A DNA stretch of 64,000 nucleotides, taken from assembly GCA_012934845.2 (NCBI GenBank), contig WNNJ02003506.1:1-64000 (forward strand), given 5' to 3'. Position 1 is the first letter of the stretch. Every line of letters starts with the position of its first letter. Origin of the DNA: Pomphorhynchus laevis (Eukaryota; Acanthocephala; Palaeacanthocephala; Echinorhynchida; Pomphorhynchidae). The notes beneath the pieces are model-generated. The model did no database searches and was not told where the DNA came from. It saw nothing but the letters and a program-made list of their open reading frames with translations. A program made the position numbers and the translations under genes. Below, piece after piece: positions 1-10,974 of this stretch.

Positions 1-930
1 GCGATAAAACGAATAAGAAAAATGAACTTAAAAATATTAAAAATATATGTAAAATAATAAAAGAGATATGTATATTTATGAACAATTAGAAATATTAAAA
101 CAACTTGTAAGAGATAATAAACTAAAAGATCTCTATGTAAATATAAGAAGTTTTTTTAAAGATATCATTTGTTCAATAAATCAAAAATTAATTAACGACT
201 ATGATAGGCTAAGTTGTATAATAGACAGTTATTGTAATACAAAATACTATAATCGACAATAAATGTTAATAATAACAATAAAAAATATGCATTAACCATA
301 AACTTCATTAATAAATGAATAGATAACATAAATATAGCCAGACTTTTAACTAATTCTAAAAGTAAAGAAATAATAGGGTCAGAATAAAATAAAATAAAAT
401 AATGTAAGCTGTTGCCGCCATTAGGACGAAAAAATTGTAATTCTAATAAAGAATTTAAATCAAAGTGTAATTATGATATGAGAAGCATTATAAAAACTGA
501 ATGCAACTTCAAACGTTTTTATTTTGATAAAATAGATGAACATATATAATGCTATATATTATATAGCATTATATAATATGCTATATAATTATATATATCA
601 TCATATATTATACTCATAATCAATTGAAAATTGTGAATTAAGAAAGCTGCTATCAAAAGGGTATAAATATAGATTAAATAATAACAACGACAAAAATAAA
701 ATTACAATTCGTTATATAATAACTTAAATGATTACTTTAGTAAGCTGATTAATAGTGAAAGCACGAATATATCTAAGATAAACATTTGGAAGGATTATAT
801 ATTTGATAAAATTAAAAATAAAATGAAAATAACAAACAATTACAAAAGGAAAGATAAAATAAATAAAGATATGTATACTGAACTTACTAAATTGATTATC
901 AATAGAAAATAATTTATTGCAAAATTACAA
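1..930 (+). mobile_element. Relic of AT-rich Penelope-like element (Naiad-like), middle part
   Basis: Very AT-rich, broken coding sequence that recurs in this window at 5500-7000, 7060-8015, 26990-28985, 33891-34844 and 52507-53383. Readable pieces in order are a segment with RDNKLKDLYVNIRSFF (from 68), then LINDYDRLSCIIDSYC, a CNSNKEFKSKC segment near 430, and DIRKLLSKGYKYRL near 640. The LSKGxKYR motif is, from memory, typical of the region just before the RT in permuted Penelope-like elements. Frames are interrupted by many stops, so this is a fossil. A microsatellite-like ATATAT patch lies at 545-610. Family placement is inference from motif order across all copies. Confidence 0.55.
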
Positions 931-936
931 TTCGTA

Positions 937-1740
937 GGTTACCCTCAAACGGGTTCTTAAACTTGATGGCAATAATCTTTTGATAAGTTTTTTACCCCTT
1001 ATTGTGAACGGGTCGCGATCGCATTGATTGAGGGACACGAAGGCAAGTCAACGCGGCCCTTGCTATCGCTTTCTCGTTAAATGAACAAGTCTGTCACTAT
1101 AGTCAGCCGTATTGCCCTGTGAAAGAAGGGACGCGATTTTTTGATTGCTTTTAGATCGCCAATGCCACTGGATGTCGAGAAGGAAAGAGGAATGAACTGT
1201 CCGCCCTCAACAAGTCCGTCAACTCTCTCGGCATATTTAGCAGTTTTGGGAGATTCGTTATAAATGTACGTTATGGTCAGAGGTCGGTTTGAGTACGATT
1301 GAACAAAAATTGAGAAGATGGTAACGTTAAAAAATGTTTGCACAAATCGTTCACTCTCATGTCTGGAGCAGACAATGTCCAAGCGGAACTGAGAATCCCT
1401 TGTTGTGGTTTCACATTCAAAGCATATAGACTCAGGGACTGTGAACGTCTTTTTTCGACGCCCAAACGACAATCAGATAAAATCTTGGCAATAATGTCTC
1501 GAACAGTATCGTAAAGAATTGATGGTAACCCTCCTCTCTTACAGGATAGGGTGTGTTAAATTTTTATTGGTTTGGTACATATACTGTGCTTGGATGCTAA
1601 AGTCGACGGAGTCCCACCATATCGGCAGCAGATTGCATCTTCGAACTCAGTGGGGCTTAAATGAAAATTGTCGGAAGACAGAGGTAAGGCAGTAAGCCAA
1701 ACCGAAGCTCCATTTGAATAAGCGTGCGAAACATCAGTGT
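937..1740 (-). pseudogene. RT-RLE retrotransposon fragment, Fam9 (endonuclease end)
   Basis: Reading the minus strand from 1740 downward gives the linker GASVWLTALPLSSDNFHLSP, a degraded finger and GGLPSI stretch, TVRDIIAKIL, and then the RLE core RLDIVCSRHESERFVQTFFN with the second acidic position lost. The 3' end at 937-955 holds the clade's conserved 3'-UTR stem-loop (ACCC, loop GTTTGA, GGGT). Several frameshifts separate the pieces and the RT half is missing. The sequence differs from all other families here, so it is an old 5'-truncated copy. Confidence 0.7.
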
Positions 1741-1915
1741 TCAGTCAAATTCATTTGACCTAATAAATTTGACTTAGTAAAATGACTAAATTTGACTTAC
1801 TAATTAATAAATTTGCTAAATTTTCTAAATTTACTAAATTTGATTTATTACTAAATTTGACTTCTATTTACTAAATTTGATTTACTAATTTGACTTACTA
1901 AATTAATAATAAGGA
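1741..1915. repeat. Degenerate ACTAAATTTGA repeat
   Basis: About 175 bp of imperfect units built from ACTAAATTTGA and ACTTACTAAATT, of the simple-repeat type. It lies between the Fam9 fragment and the 3' end of LINE alpha. No coding signal is seen. Confidence 0.7.
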
Positions 1916-1979
1916 TTTTTTTAACAACTATTTTGTTAACAAAAACGTTGTTAAGAGAAAAGCATGCAGAAAAAGAAAA

Positions 1980-4900
1980 CAAAATACAAAGTAAGTCCGT
2001 CGTAAGCCAAGTCTTCATTGTGTCACGGTGTCAGGTCCACAAGGATCTTAGCCCTCCAGTCAATACAACACGCGTTCTCCGACTAAACCACCCGGGATAT
2101 ATCACTCTTACAAGAATCTAATCGAGGCGGATTATGCTTAGTAATCGCGAGAGGAGGAGCTTGAGAAACCTTAGTCTTTCTTCTTCGGGATGTTCTCTTG
2201 AAAAGAAGACTAATCCCGAGATAGCCCGAGTACCCCAGAAGCGCACTCAGGTTTTCCCGTTCAATGACAGATTTAGATCCACTTTAAGGTCAACTAGCTT
2301 TCTTCAGGATACGATTTAGTCTATCCAGGTCAGCCTTCGATAACCAGTTCACCGTAATGATGAACGCCATGTATTTTACTCGACTTGTAGAGGTAGGGAG
2401 TGGTTGAGTCTTCTAAATGGAAGAAAGTGCAGAGAAAACTAATCTCTTAAGTTTCTTTTTGGTGGCAGGGGCGCCATGAAAGACGACCACCTGCGATTTA
2501 GAGGAGTTGAGAACAGATTGGATATGGCTAGATACTCTTTTAATCTTAAAAAGAAACGGCTGATGTCATAGACTACATCTTTGCACTTGCGTCCAGAGAA
2601 TAAGGCTGTGATATCATCAGCGGACACACTAGATGTTGATCGCGTTCAAATTTTTTGTAGAGTAGAATAGAGGCAGCAATATACAAGATTGGAGAAAGTG
2701 GGGATCCTTGAGGCACATCCGTAATAAGGTAGAACTGACGTGCATCAGGATCGTCTTCATAGAAGAATCGCTTGGTAAACAACACGATCTCCACTCTGTT
2801 CACAATTCTCGCAGGCAACCCGAGGGACCTGAGAGAAGAGATCACAAAAGGAATGGAACTACGGTCAAATGCAGCAGAAACATCAAGAAAGGCAGCCACA
2901 ACAAGCTGATGACTATTATCTTGACAAAACTGATGCACTTCACTTATTGCTGAATAAACCAAGCGATCTTCTATTCAAAACCTGGCGGGATTAAATTACG
3001 CCTAATTAAATGATCGCTGATTTTAAAAGCAAGCGCTTCTTTGTAGATGGAGATGAGGAAGTTTTAAATCGAAATGGGCCGCATATCTTTAGGATATGAA
3101 AACGATTTTTTTGGATAAAAATACTCGACGGCTAATATTTATGCCAGCAATATCTGACGGGCGGCTAATAGCATTGTGATGGGGACTTCCTTTCTCGGAC
3201 TGTTTGTCAAAAGCTGACAGACCTGAGTGGAGAGTGGCGCGTGGGTTCTGGGGAGCCCGAAAGTGGCCCTCAGGAGTTAAGGATAACTGTGACAGATAGA
3301 TCCTACTCCTGAAGTCACACCAAGACGAGATTGGTTGGGGAGATTAAGTGGCTTCATAATTATGTAAGGATAGTGACTCCTCTAAAACATTGTCAAGGCC
3401 TAATCTACCAATCCAAACCAAGGATCTACCTTTCCAGCAGAAAAATATATCTTTCATGAATAGCTTCCAGAAGGAAAACTTAGAAGGGTAACGGTGAGCA
3501 ATGCTTGCCCTATCCCTGATCGGCTAAAACCTATATCTAAAGATCCGGTATGCATTCAAGAAAGCCTGTCTGGCGGAAACAGAGAGATTGGGAAGATGCA
3601 GCATTTTAGCCAGAACCTTGAGTTTTGCTGGAGTATGATTGTATATGCAACCTTTATAGTTGAAAGCAACGCGCTAGCTTGCGATGAGAGGTAGAAATAC
3701 AATTCGGTCAAACCTTCATTAACAATTCTAGGAAAGAGTTGGATAGCTGCTTGAAAGAATGTCACCCTGATGGGATCAAAGTGAAACCTCCTTCTAAGCA
3801 ACGTATATTCCTCTATCTGCCAGCGAATAAGGTCATTAGAGGATGTCTGATGTTGGCGCAACTGCTCAGTACAGATGGATTTCAACAACTACTTCATATG
3901 AAGCAATGATATGTCGAGAAGATAATTAGTTGTTAAGCAACGAAAGGTGGGGGAACGTGGTTTGTGAATAAGATAGTCATTCCTGGTTCTGCAGTTTGCT
4001 GCATTAATCCAACGACCAGTTCTGTCGTTGAAGAAACCAAGTAACATGTCATAATCGCTACCCAATTAACGATCCAGAAGGCCACGTTTCTTGTTAATTT
4101 CTGCTGGACGAATATAGATATTGGCTATGCTGATGCGTTTACAGTTTTTATTGAGTGATATAGCTAAACAAGACAGGGATGAACAACAATAATAAAGTAA
4201 GAGATATGATCTTAAAGAGATCTTAACAAGGGTTAAAAGACATTGAGATGAAGAGGAGTGAAGGAAGGTTATATAAGGAGTACAGAGTGTATCGATGTGT
4301 TTAGGGATAAATCGAGTAATGTCCTGGAGGAGACGGATCATCCGCGTCTGCTGAAGGACTATAACATATGCATCTCTACCAGATAGAAGGCTAAGGGGAG
4401 AAGCACCTCTCAAATGCCACTGAAAAATATTCAGTGAAATAGGATCTTGATTTCTTTGCATTATGTTAAGTTTGCTAGAGTGGGATGCCTCCTACTAGTC
4501 CGAACGGGAGTTGAGAAGGTTGCCCTTCTTACATCCAACTGGACTAGTTAGAGACACTTGCGTACGGGCGTTATCTTCATTTCCTGTCGTGACGCTATAT
4601 GCCAATCTCCAAAGGTTTCTATAATGCATGGTAATTGTAATAGGAGGCACTGTATTGGAAGAAGGCATGATTAGTTTCTTGGAAAAGAAGTGAATCTCCT
4701 CTTAGAATGCATACTTGAAGAATTTGATTTTGCTTTCTTCTTTGAAGATTTTAGCAACAGGAAGAGATATTATGGAAGGCTTAGATGGTGTATTTGCCAA
4801 ACTGGCAATCTATAATTCAATCGATCAAATTATTTCGTGTTGAAGTGTTCTAAAGAAGTTAAACATTTCGTCCATATTAGGTCCAGATGAGTTACACACA

Positions 4901-5400
4901 GAATTTGCGGTTAAGGGGGAAGAGTAGGCTATTCTTCACTGTATGACTTCTCACATAGTCCTTGAATGCTGAACATCTTCTTGACCACGCAGGAGGTTCA
5001 AGTCCGCAATTCGTGGATTTGGGGCTAGTTTGCATTGTGTGTCATGGATGGATTCATCAGATCAACACATTCCGCATTTCTTCTTTCTACGACCGGTGGA
5101 GTTCCAGTGTCCCCACATTTGACACTTGTAACAATGTGGAAATGTAAGATTGTCCGTATTTGCAAATGTGAAGTTTAGATTGCAACCCATAAAAGAATGG
5201 GATACAGCATTATACATGAGATGGACATTGTCCTCTTCGGTATTTGCGAATGCAATAGGAAGAGTTTGGTCGTCTTTGTTTTTAATAAATCTGATGTTTT
5301 TAAGGAAATAACGCTTATGAATCTCTGCGATATCTTCTTTTTCTAGGTCGGGGATAATATTAGTAATCTTTACTGACGACATTATAGTCTTCGATACTAG
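1980..5400 (-). pseudogene. Degraded APE-type LINE (LINE alpha), first copy
   Basis: The minus strand reads, from right to left: ORF1 end with a zinc knuckle (5382-5062, CYKCQMWGHW then KKKCGMC); an AP-like endonuclease beginning LNIFQWHLRG and YVIVLQQTRM (4461-4066) with ISIANIYIRP; an endonuclease C-terminal part near 4060-3900 (RTGRWINAANC, then LLDISLL); a linker (3888-3556); and RT motif A LVVAAFLDVSAAFDRSSIPF with motif B VPQGSPLSP (2962-2573). Motif C is SADDITALFSG near 2627. The C-terminal region continues to about 1980. This is the order of an I/R1/Jockey-like LINE. Many frameshifts make it dead. A second copy of the 5' half is at 24650-26480 and a 3' piece is at 23830-24600. Confidence 0.75.
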
Positions 5401-5499
5401 AGTGCTTTATGAAAACAATTTTTTTTGAAAAAATTAGCAAAAGAGGGGGCTAAGTCTCAGTATACGAAGGATGTCCTGTAGTTGTTATTAGAATTATTT

Positions 5500-5734
5500 A
5501 AAAGTAAACCTATATTTACATTATCTTAAATTTTATGGATAGTGTACATTTATAATTATTAACATTTATTGTCTGATTATAATATTTTATACTACAATAA
5601 TTGTCTATTATACAACTTGACCTATCATAGTCATTTATTAATCTTTGATTTATTAAACAAATGATTTCTTTAAAATAACTTCTTATATTTACATCAGATA
5701 ACTAAGTCTACGAATTTTATAAATAATAAATGAT
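5500..5734 (-). mobile_element. Naiad-like Penelope relic, short N-terminal piece
   Basis: The minus strand reads ICLINQRLINDYDRSSC and then IIDNYCSIKYYN, matching 150-260 of the window on the other strand. It directly abuts the hammerhead-like monomer at 5735-6010. It is nearly identical to 33891-34060 and 52507-52680. Confidence 0.5.
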
Positions 5735-6010
5735 TTTAAGAGAAAAGTGAGAGAATTCCGTGGGAACTTGTTTATATATCAATATGGCAGCCACGAAAGA
5801 ATCGATAAGACGATAACTAGTACCGTTTCATCATTGATTAGAACCATCAGTGACAGGTACCTTCCACTACTGGATGCCGAGGAGGACCGGCAGACGACAC
5901 GAGTATGTCAAAGCAAGCCTTGAGCTAGACATGCTCTAGCAATCAAAGTATTACATGCTTCACCAAAAGAATTATTAGATAAGAGCACTGGCTAATGCCA
6001 GCGCAATAAA
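5735..6010 (-). repeat. Single diverged hammerhead-like monomer
   Basis: This is a diverged single copy of the 10975-12590 satellite. The minus-strand core is at 5825-5850 (CTGATGG, weak stem II, GAAAC). It is followed by a 6-bp stem III (ACGGTA, loop CTAGT, TATCGT) and then C, giving a GTC at the expected cleavage position. Two further hairpins are kept: GCTAGA with TCTAGC and CTGGC with GCCAG. A matching flanking stem I is not evident, so activity is doubtful. Confidence 0.5.
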
Positions 6011-7000
6011 TGATTATATAAGATTTCCTACAAGTTAAAATTTAAAATTGAAATTTAAAATAAATATCAATTTTTTTGAATTGACTAATAAATAACATGC
6101 TATGTATAAGAATAAGGATAAATAGTACAAATTATTTTATCGTGTGATTTTTACAATTGCATTTTTGAAAAACTAAAACTTCTGCAATTGAATTTTGTTT
6201 CTAGAACGTTTCTAATATCATCATTACATATAGATTCCAATTCTTTATTACAATTACAAAATTTCCGTCCTAGTGGCGTTAACAGCTTATACCAGATTAT
6301 AGTAAATATCAATATGTTTACTTAAATCTGACGCTATTATTTCTTTAATTTTAGAATTATTTAAAAGTCTAACTATATTTATGTTATCTATACATTTATT
6401 AATGAATTTTATTGTTAGTGTATATTTTTATTGTTATTATAAACATTTATTGTCCGGTTATAGTATTTTATTTTACAATAACTGTCAATTGATATCGTCA
6501 AATATCAATATTTTTAGAAAAACTTGTTATATTTACATAAAGATCGGTTAGCTTATTATCTCTTAAAAGGTTGTTTAAGTATTTCCAATTGTTCATAAAT
6601 ATACATATCACTTTTAATATTTTACATATCTTTTTTAATATTTTTAAGTTCATTTTTCTTATTCGTTTTATCGCCGTGACTTCACGGCTTTTAATATAGT
6701 TGATATATATCAACTTAATATATTTATTTATAATATAGTCGCTCACTCTTTACTATACGACTTCTGTCAATTCCTTGTACCACGTCATTCAATCCTAATG
6801 GGTACATGAAATTAAGCGTTTTAATCCAAAAATCTCATCTTTCTAATAGTTTTTGATTTAATATTGCCTTATTTTCTTCAAAAATTGTTCTAAAATAAAA
6901 AATTTACAGTATCTTATATCATGTCCTATAATGTCATATGCTTATGAAATATAGTTTGACTATTATGCTGTATATTATATAAGCGTTTCCTAAACCAAGT
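6011..7000 (-). mobile_element. Naiad-like Penelope relic with GIY-YIG-domain tail
   Basis: The minus strand from about 6960 reads a segment with ENKAILNQKLLERWDFW, IKTLNFMYPLGLN and DRSRIVKS. The FWIKTL..YPLGLND pattern is, from memory, the end of the GIY-YIG domain in permuted Penelope-like elements, where the nuclease lies before the RT. It is followed by the basic AT-rich stretch (6746-6498, KRIRKMNLKILKKICKIL, then LLRDNKLTDLYVN) and the FCNCNKELESICNDD segment (6295-6180). Stops and frameshifts are frequent. Confidence 0.55.
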
Positions 7001-7059
7001 TTTCACAAAAGTTTAAATAGTTTGACTATTATGATGTTTATAATATCATCATTAGAATT

Positions 7060-8015
7060 AAAAGTTCTCATATTCTTCTATAATCTATTCATTTATTAAT
7101 GAAGTTTATGGTTAGTGTACATTTTTATTGTTATTATTAACATTTATTGTCCGATAATGATATTTTATTTACAAAAACTGTCTATTATACAACTAAACTG
7201 ATTATGGTCTTCAATTTATCTTTTCATTTATTGAACTAGTGAAAAAAAAACTTCTTAAAAAACTTCTTATAGTTACATAAAGTTCTCTTTGCTTATTATT
7301 TCTTAAAAGCTTTTTTAATATTTTATTGTTTGTTCATATACATATCGTTTATAATATTTTTAACTTTAAAATATTCAGAAACGATCAGGTAAACTTGTAA
7401 GACGAAATTATTTAGATATTTCGCTAGCATCTTAAAAATCAAATCAGCTCAATGAGTCAACAAAACATAAAAATGCCAAATCAAAATTTAATAATTAAAT
7501 AATAAAAAATAATTGCTTATAAGTAATAGCAGAAAATATAATTGTATACTATTTTTCATAATTTATATCAAGTTAAAATAAAAAATTTAAATTTTAAATA
7601 AAAGTTAATTTTTATGAATTGACTAATAAATAACAGAAGTTGTATCAGAATAAGGATTAAAGGTCATCAGTAGGAACTGCTAGAAACTAATAGAATCTTA
7701 AGAAATTAGAAAATTGTCTTCTAATTTGTGTTTTGAAATTTTATTCTGAAATTGTTTCTAATTTCTGATGATGAAAGTAGTTACTAACGAAATATCAAAA
7801 TAATTTGCGCTTTCAATTTTGCTTGATTGTTCCTGAATATTTTAAAATACAGATTATTTCTTATTTTATAGTCTATTTTTTATTTTTTTGATCACCGTGA
7901 CTTCTTGGCTTGCGTCTAACCGGATTATTTAATATAGTTGTCTATTATACGACTTCTGTCAATTTCTTATACCACGACATTCAATCCTAATAGATACATG
8001 GTTATTATTACAAAA
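7060..8015 (-). mobile_element. Second Naiad-like Penelope relic
   Basis: A decayed parallel copy of 6011-7000. The tail of the GIY-YIG-like domain (MYLLGLN, DRSRIIDN) is readable at 8010-7930, and the RDNK-type segment lies near 7300-7150. At 7550-7660 it shares the A/T-rich spacer seen at 6040-6120. Too degraded for a continuous frame. Confidence 0.45.
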
Positions 8016-8065
8016 CAATAATTATTTATTACATTACAAGCTTTAAAATCTTTTTCCGTCCTCTA

Positions 8066-8211
8066 TTCTTGGCATGCCGCAGGCCATCCAGCAGCATCTG
8101 ACAGGGGCTGCCCTGCTTAAGGCGGTTGCACGCTGGAACAAGATCAATAAAAATCTACTACCATCACTCCACAAACTTCGCGATTTAGCTATTGGCCGTT
8201 ACAAGTATTTT
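8066..8211 (+). other. Short open stretch of unknown origin
   Basis: A 45-residue open frame reads MPQAIQQHLTGAALLKAVAR and continues KNLLPSLHKLRDLAIGRYK before a stop. Its GC content is higher than the flanks. I do not recognise it; it could be an exon or transposon remnant. It sits just left of an inverted satellite monomer. Confidence 0.2.
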
Positions 8212-8264
8212 TAACGGGATCACGTGAAACAGTTTACATTTTAAAATGTAAACACCTTATTTTA

Positions 8265-8492
8265 ATAAGGTGCTTTGCCAGTGCTTTTGCTAATGATCCT
8301 TTTTGGTAAGCTGTAGTACTGATTTAATACTCTATGATGTTACTAGAAAATTTCCTAGTATATCATTCACATTGATTCATTCATTGCCGTCTGCCAGTCC
8401 TCCTCTGCATTCAGTAGTGGAAGGGATCTAGCACTGATGAGTCATTGTAATGACAAAACGGCATTCGTCATTCTTTCGCGTCTGGCTTACAT
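8265..8492 (+). repeat. Inverted single copy of the hammerhead-like monomer
   Basis: Opposite in orientation to the tandem array. The core 8434-8459 reads CTGATGAG, a 5-bp stem II (GTCAT, loop TGTA, ATGAC) and CAAAAC, that is, a hammerhead core with one substitution in GAAA. It is followed by ACG, loop GCATT, CGT, then C, a short stem III and GTC. The AGTACT/AATACT hairpin of the monomer is preserved by pairing although its sequence has changed. Confidence 0.5.
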
Positions 8493-8499
8493 GTTTTAC

Positions 8500-8905
8500 T
8501 TGCTTGAATGTTTCTGCAAAATTTCTTAAGTTTCTGAATTTTTTTTTCAAGTTTAAGTCTATGTTGTGAGTCAAAGTGAAAGTGCTGGAAATAATATAAA
8601 AATGATATTGTAGCTGGTTTTTACAGCGAAATCACCCTGTATGATCTAACAAAATTGACTAAAATAAATAAAATGATCCATCAAAGGATCACTGGCACCG
8701 ATTCAATGATCTTCTAATTATATCAGTGTGATATATATTAATTTTATAAGCACAGGAAATATACTTAAGTTTTTATACTTATCGACCAGTAAGGTCTTAG
8801 TCATGAAATAATAATTTCTTATACTTTTTAATGCAAATTTGCCCTGAAGAGAATAAGCTCAAAATGTTCGCATAAATTAAACAAATAAAAATTGTATTTT
8901 TTCGA
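8500..8905. other. AT-rich stretch without recognised features
   Basis: No open frame above 60 codons and no repeat match elsewhere in the window was found. It separates the inverted satellite monomer from the 186-bp direct repeat. Confidence 0.4.
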
Positions 8906-8908
8906 TTT

Positions 8909-9290
8909 TATTAATTTAATTCAATTACATTGCATAAAATATAATTTGTTGTTACACCTGCCTTGAGACACACATTTGTGTACACACCGCGGCTTCTTTC
9001 CAGAGAGCTAAGTCTAAACATTCCACCAACGCGTTCCGTTAATATGACGAAATACTTTTTATATATTTTTTAATATAATTCTTAATATAATTTCTATTAA
9101 TTTAATTCGATTACATTGCATAAAATATAATTTGTTGTTACACCTGCCTTGAGACACAAACTGGTGTACATACCGCGGCTTCTTTCCAGAGAGCTAAGTC
9201 TTAACATTCCACTAAGCTGTTCTGTTAATATAACTAAATACTTTTTATATATTTTTTTAATATAATTCTTAATATAATTTCTATATTTCA
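8909..9290. repeat. Two tandem copies of a ~186 bp unit
   Basis: The segment with TTGTTGTTACACCTGCC and GCGGCTTCTTTCCAGAGAGC occurs twice, 186 bp apart (for example ATAATTT at 8941 and 9127), with a few percent divergence. A third, partial, more diverged copy lies at 12860-12915. It sits just downstream of the protease gene. Confidence 0.8.
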
Positions 9291-9463
9291 AATAATAATT
9301 TATACGTAAAATCTAAATGTATTAGTGCATTACAAATCAATTAAAAGTTAAGTAGGGCATTTTAAAAAACAAATGCTATTAACAAATGCTTAAAATGTTT
9401 ACAAATAGTTCTTAAAAATATAGAAAGATGGTGATGATTATTAATATACTGCATTCGTTATAT

Positions 9464-10375
9464 TTACAAATATTTGCTTATAAAATTCATCTTCTCATAA
9501 ACGCGAGAATAAAATCCTGGTTTTATCGGACTAGATTCAATTCCATGTGATGTTACACCAACAAGAGTCCATCTTCCATTAATTTTAACCATTAGGGGCC
9601 CACCACTGTCCCCAGATCTCGCGTCCACTTTAGATATATCGTTAAAGGCACACATCTCGTCGTCTTCGTGAAAATTTGGATTGTTATCATAACATATATC
9701 ATTAGGAACTATCGTAACTTCACCTTGTTTTAGGCTGAAACTTCCTGTACTATACCATTTCTTTGTTGGAGTTTGAATACCCCAGCCAACTACAACTGCA
9801 TCCTTGTTTTCAAGATTGATTTTAGTTTTAGGTAAACAAACAATATTTATTTTTGAAGTTTTATTAAGAGGCTTTCCTAATTGTATTAAGGCAATATCTC
9901 CACGACATGGGTATTTGTAATCATCATATATAATAATCTGTTTCGCTCTTTTATAATTTATTGGATTTAGCTTACCCAGTAGACTGTGTACTCCAACAGC
10001 GATCATTAAATCAGATGGTTTTTCATACCGAACACAATGTGCAGCCGTAATGATGATGTCCGGGCTTATTAAGCTTCCACAACATAGTCGCAAAGTTTTT
10101 CTGCTCATAATACTCACCAACCACGGCCAACTATGCCAACGGCTACTATCGCCACCAGTTATCCTCTTATATCTGCCACTGTTAAATTGCGGACCAACAT
10201 CGGGTATTCCACAATTAAATTCAGAATGCTTCCTTGATTTCCCAGTGAAGAACTCCTTCACTGAATTCCATGTATTTCTAAACCAATTACGAATTTTGGC
10301 ATTATTATCAGTACAATCTACGGTACTGTTTGTCAACAAAGTGCTCAATAAAATCCAAAGTACAAACAAATGCAT
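9464..10375 (-). CDS. Secreted trypsin-like serine protease (S1A)
   Basis: A 303-residue single-exon protein with an N-terminal hydrophobic signal (about residues 1-20), a basic light chain (21-71), an activation site YKR-ITGG at 71/72 and an S1 domain to the end. The catalytic triad is His113 (TAAHC), Asp160 (RGDIALIQL) and Ser257 (GDSGGP). Asp251 sits six residues before the serine, predicting trypsin-like cleavage after Arg or Lys. Cys55 probably bonds to Cys180, so the light chain stays attached. The usual 191-220 disulfide is missing at both partners (Arg253, and no Cys in GIESSP), while Cys98-Cys114 and Cys228-Cys242 are kept. It is likely extracellular (digestion, immunity, venom or haemolymph cascade; the sequence does not decide). 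The ATG at 10375 is the only start giving a signal peptide. This is the only clear host gene in the window. Confidence 0.92.
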   Translation of the reverse strand: MHLFVLWILLSTLLTNSTVDCTDNNAKIRNWFRNTWNSVKEFFTGKSRKHSEFNCGIPDVGPQFNSGRYKRITGGDSSRWHSWPWLVSIMSRKTLRLCCGSLISPDIIITAAHCVRYEKPSDLMIAVGVHSLLGKLNPINYKRAKQIIIYDDYKYPCRGDIALIQLGKPLNKTSKINIVCLPKTKINLENKDAVVVGWGIQTPTKKWYSTGSFSLKQGEVTIVPNDICYDNNPNFHEDDEMCAFNDISKVDARSGDSGGPLMVKINGRWTLVGVTSHGIESSPIKPGFYSRVYEKMNFISKYL

Positions 10376-10444
10376 TACTGAAGCATAAGCGGCAATAAAA
10401 CGAAGATTTTCTACAAATTCAACTATGCATTATAATTGGATGCA

Positions 10445-10453
10445 TTATATATA
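10445..10453 (-). promoter_or_regulatory. TATA box of the protease gene
   Basis: TATATATAA on the minus strand, about 70 bp before the ATG at 10375, a normal distance for a TATA-driven gene with a ~40 nt leader. No other TATA-like match is as well placed, though the region is AT-rich, so chance occurrence is possible. Confidence 0.5.
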
Positions 10454-10459
10454 CAGTGA

Positions 10460-10974
10460 GAAATTATCAAACAGTTGAGAACTAATTAAGCTGAAATATT
10501 CATTAAACTGTAAAAAGAGCGCTGCGGTAATGTTTAAATGTAACAAGGACATTTATGAATGTGAAATTAGTTGCTTTTGTTAAAATGTATAATGTTTAAA
10601 AATTAAATCAGCGCCCAACATTTTCAATTTTCTAAATGTAATTGTGCAATTACAGCCTTACAAGATGATGTTAAATAAAATTTACGAGAATGCGATTTAG
10701 CATTCACATAATTTTTTACATAATTACAGAAGATTGCATATAAATGAATATATCAACGACAAAGGGACTTTATTACTTAACATATAAATAATAATCATTA
10801 AAATTGATATATTTATTACTAATAGAATAAATATATAAGTGTATACTAAAAATACACTATTAATATAAACTTCATTAGTAAATGTATATATAATATAATA
10901 TGTAGAGATAATATGGGAACTTTTAGAATTTTCCATATTATAAAGTTGATAACTTTTGTTTACTTTCAAAAAGG
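10460..10974. other. AT-rich spacer
   Basis: Upstream region of the protease running into the satellite. It holds only short hydrophobic open frames typical of AT-rich DNA. No supported gene. Confidence 0.5.

Noticed and set aside
1933-2319. Two short plus-strand open frames
   Set aside because: They overlap the minus-strand 3' region of LINE alpha, which explains the sequence.
10050-10388. 112-codon plus-strand frame opposite the protease
   Set aside because: Shadow of the protease gene; no homology or start context.
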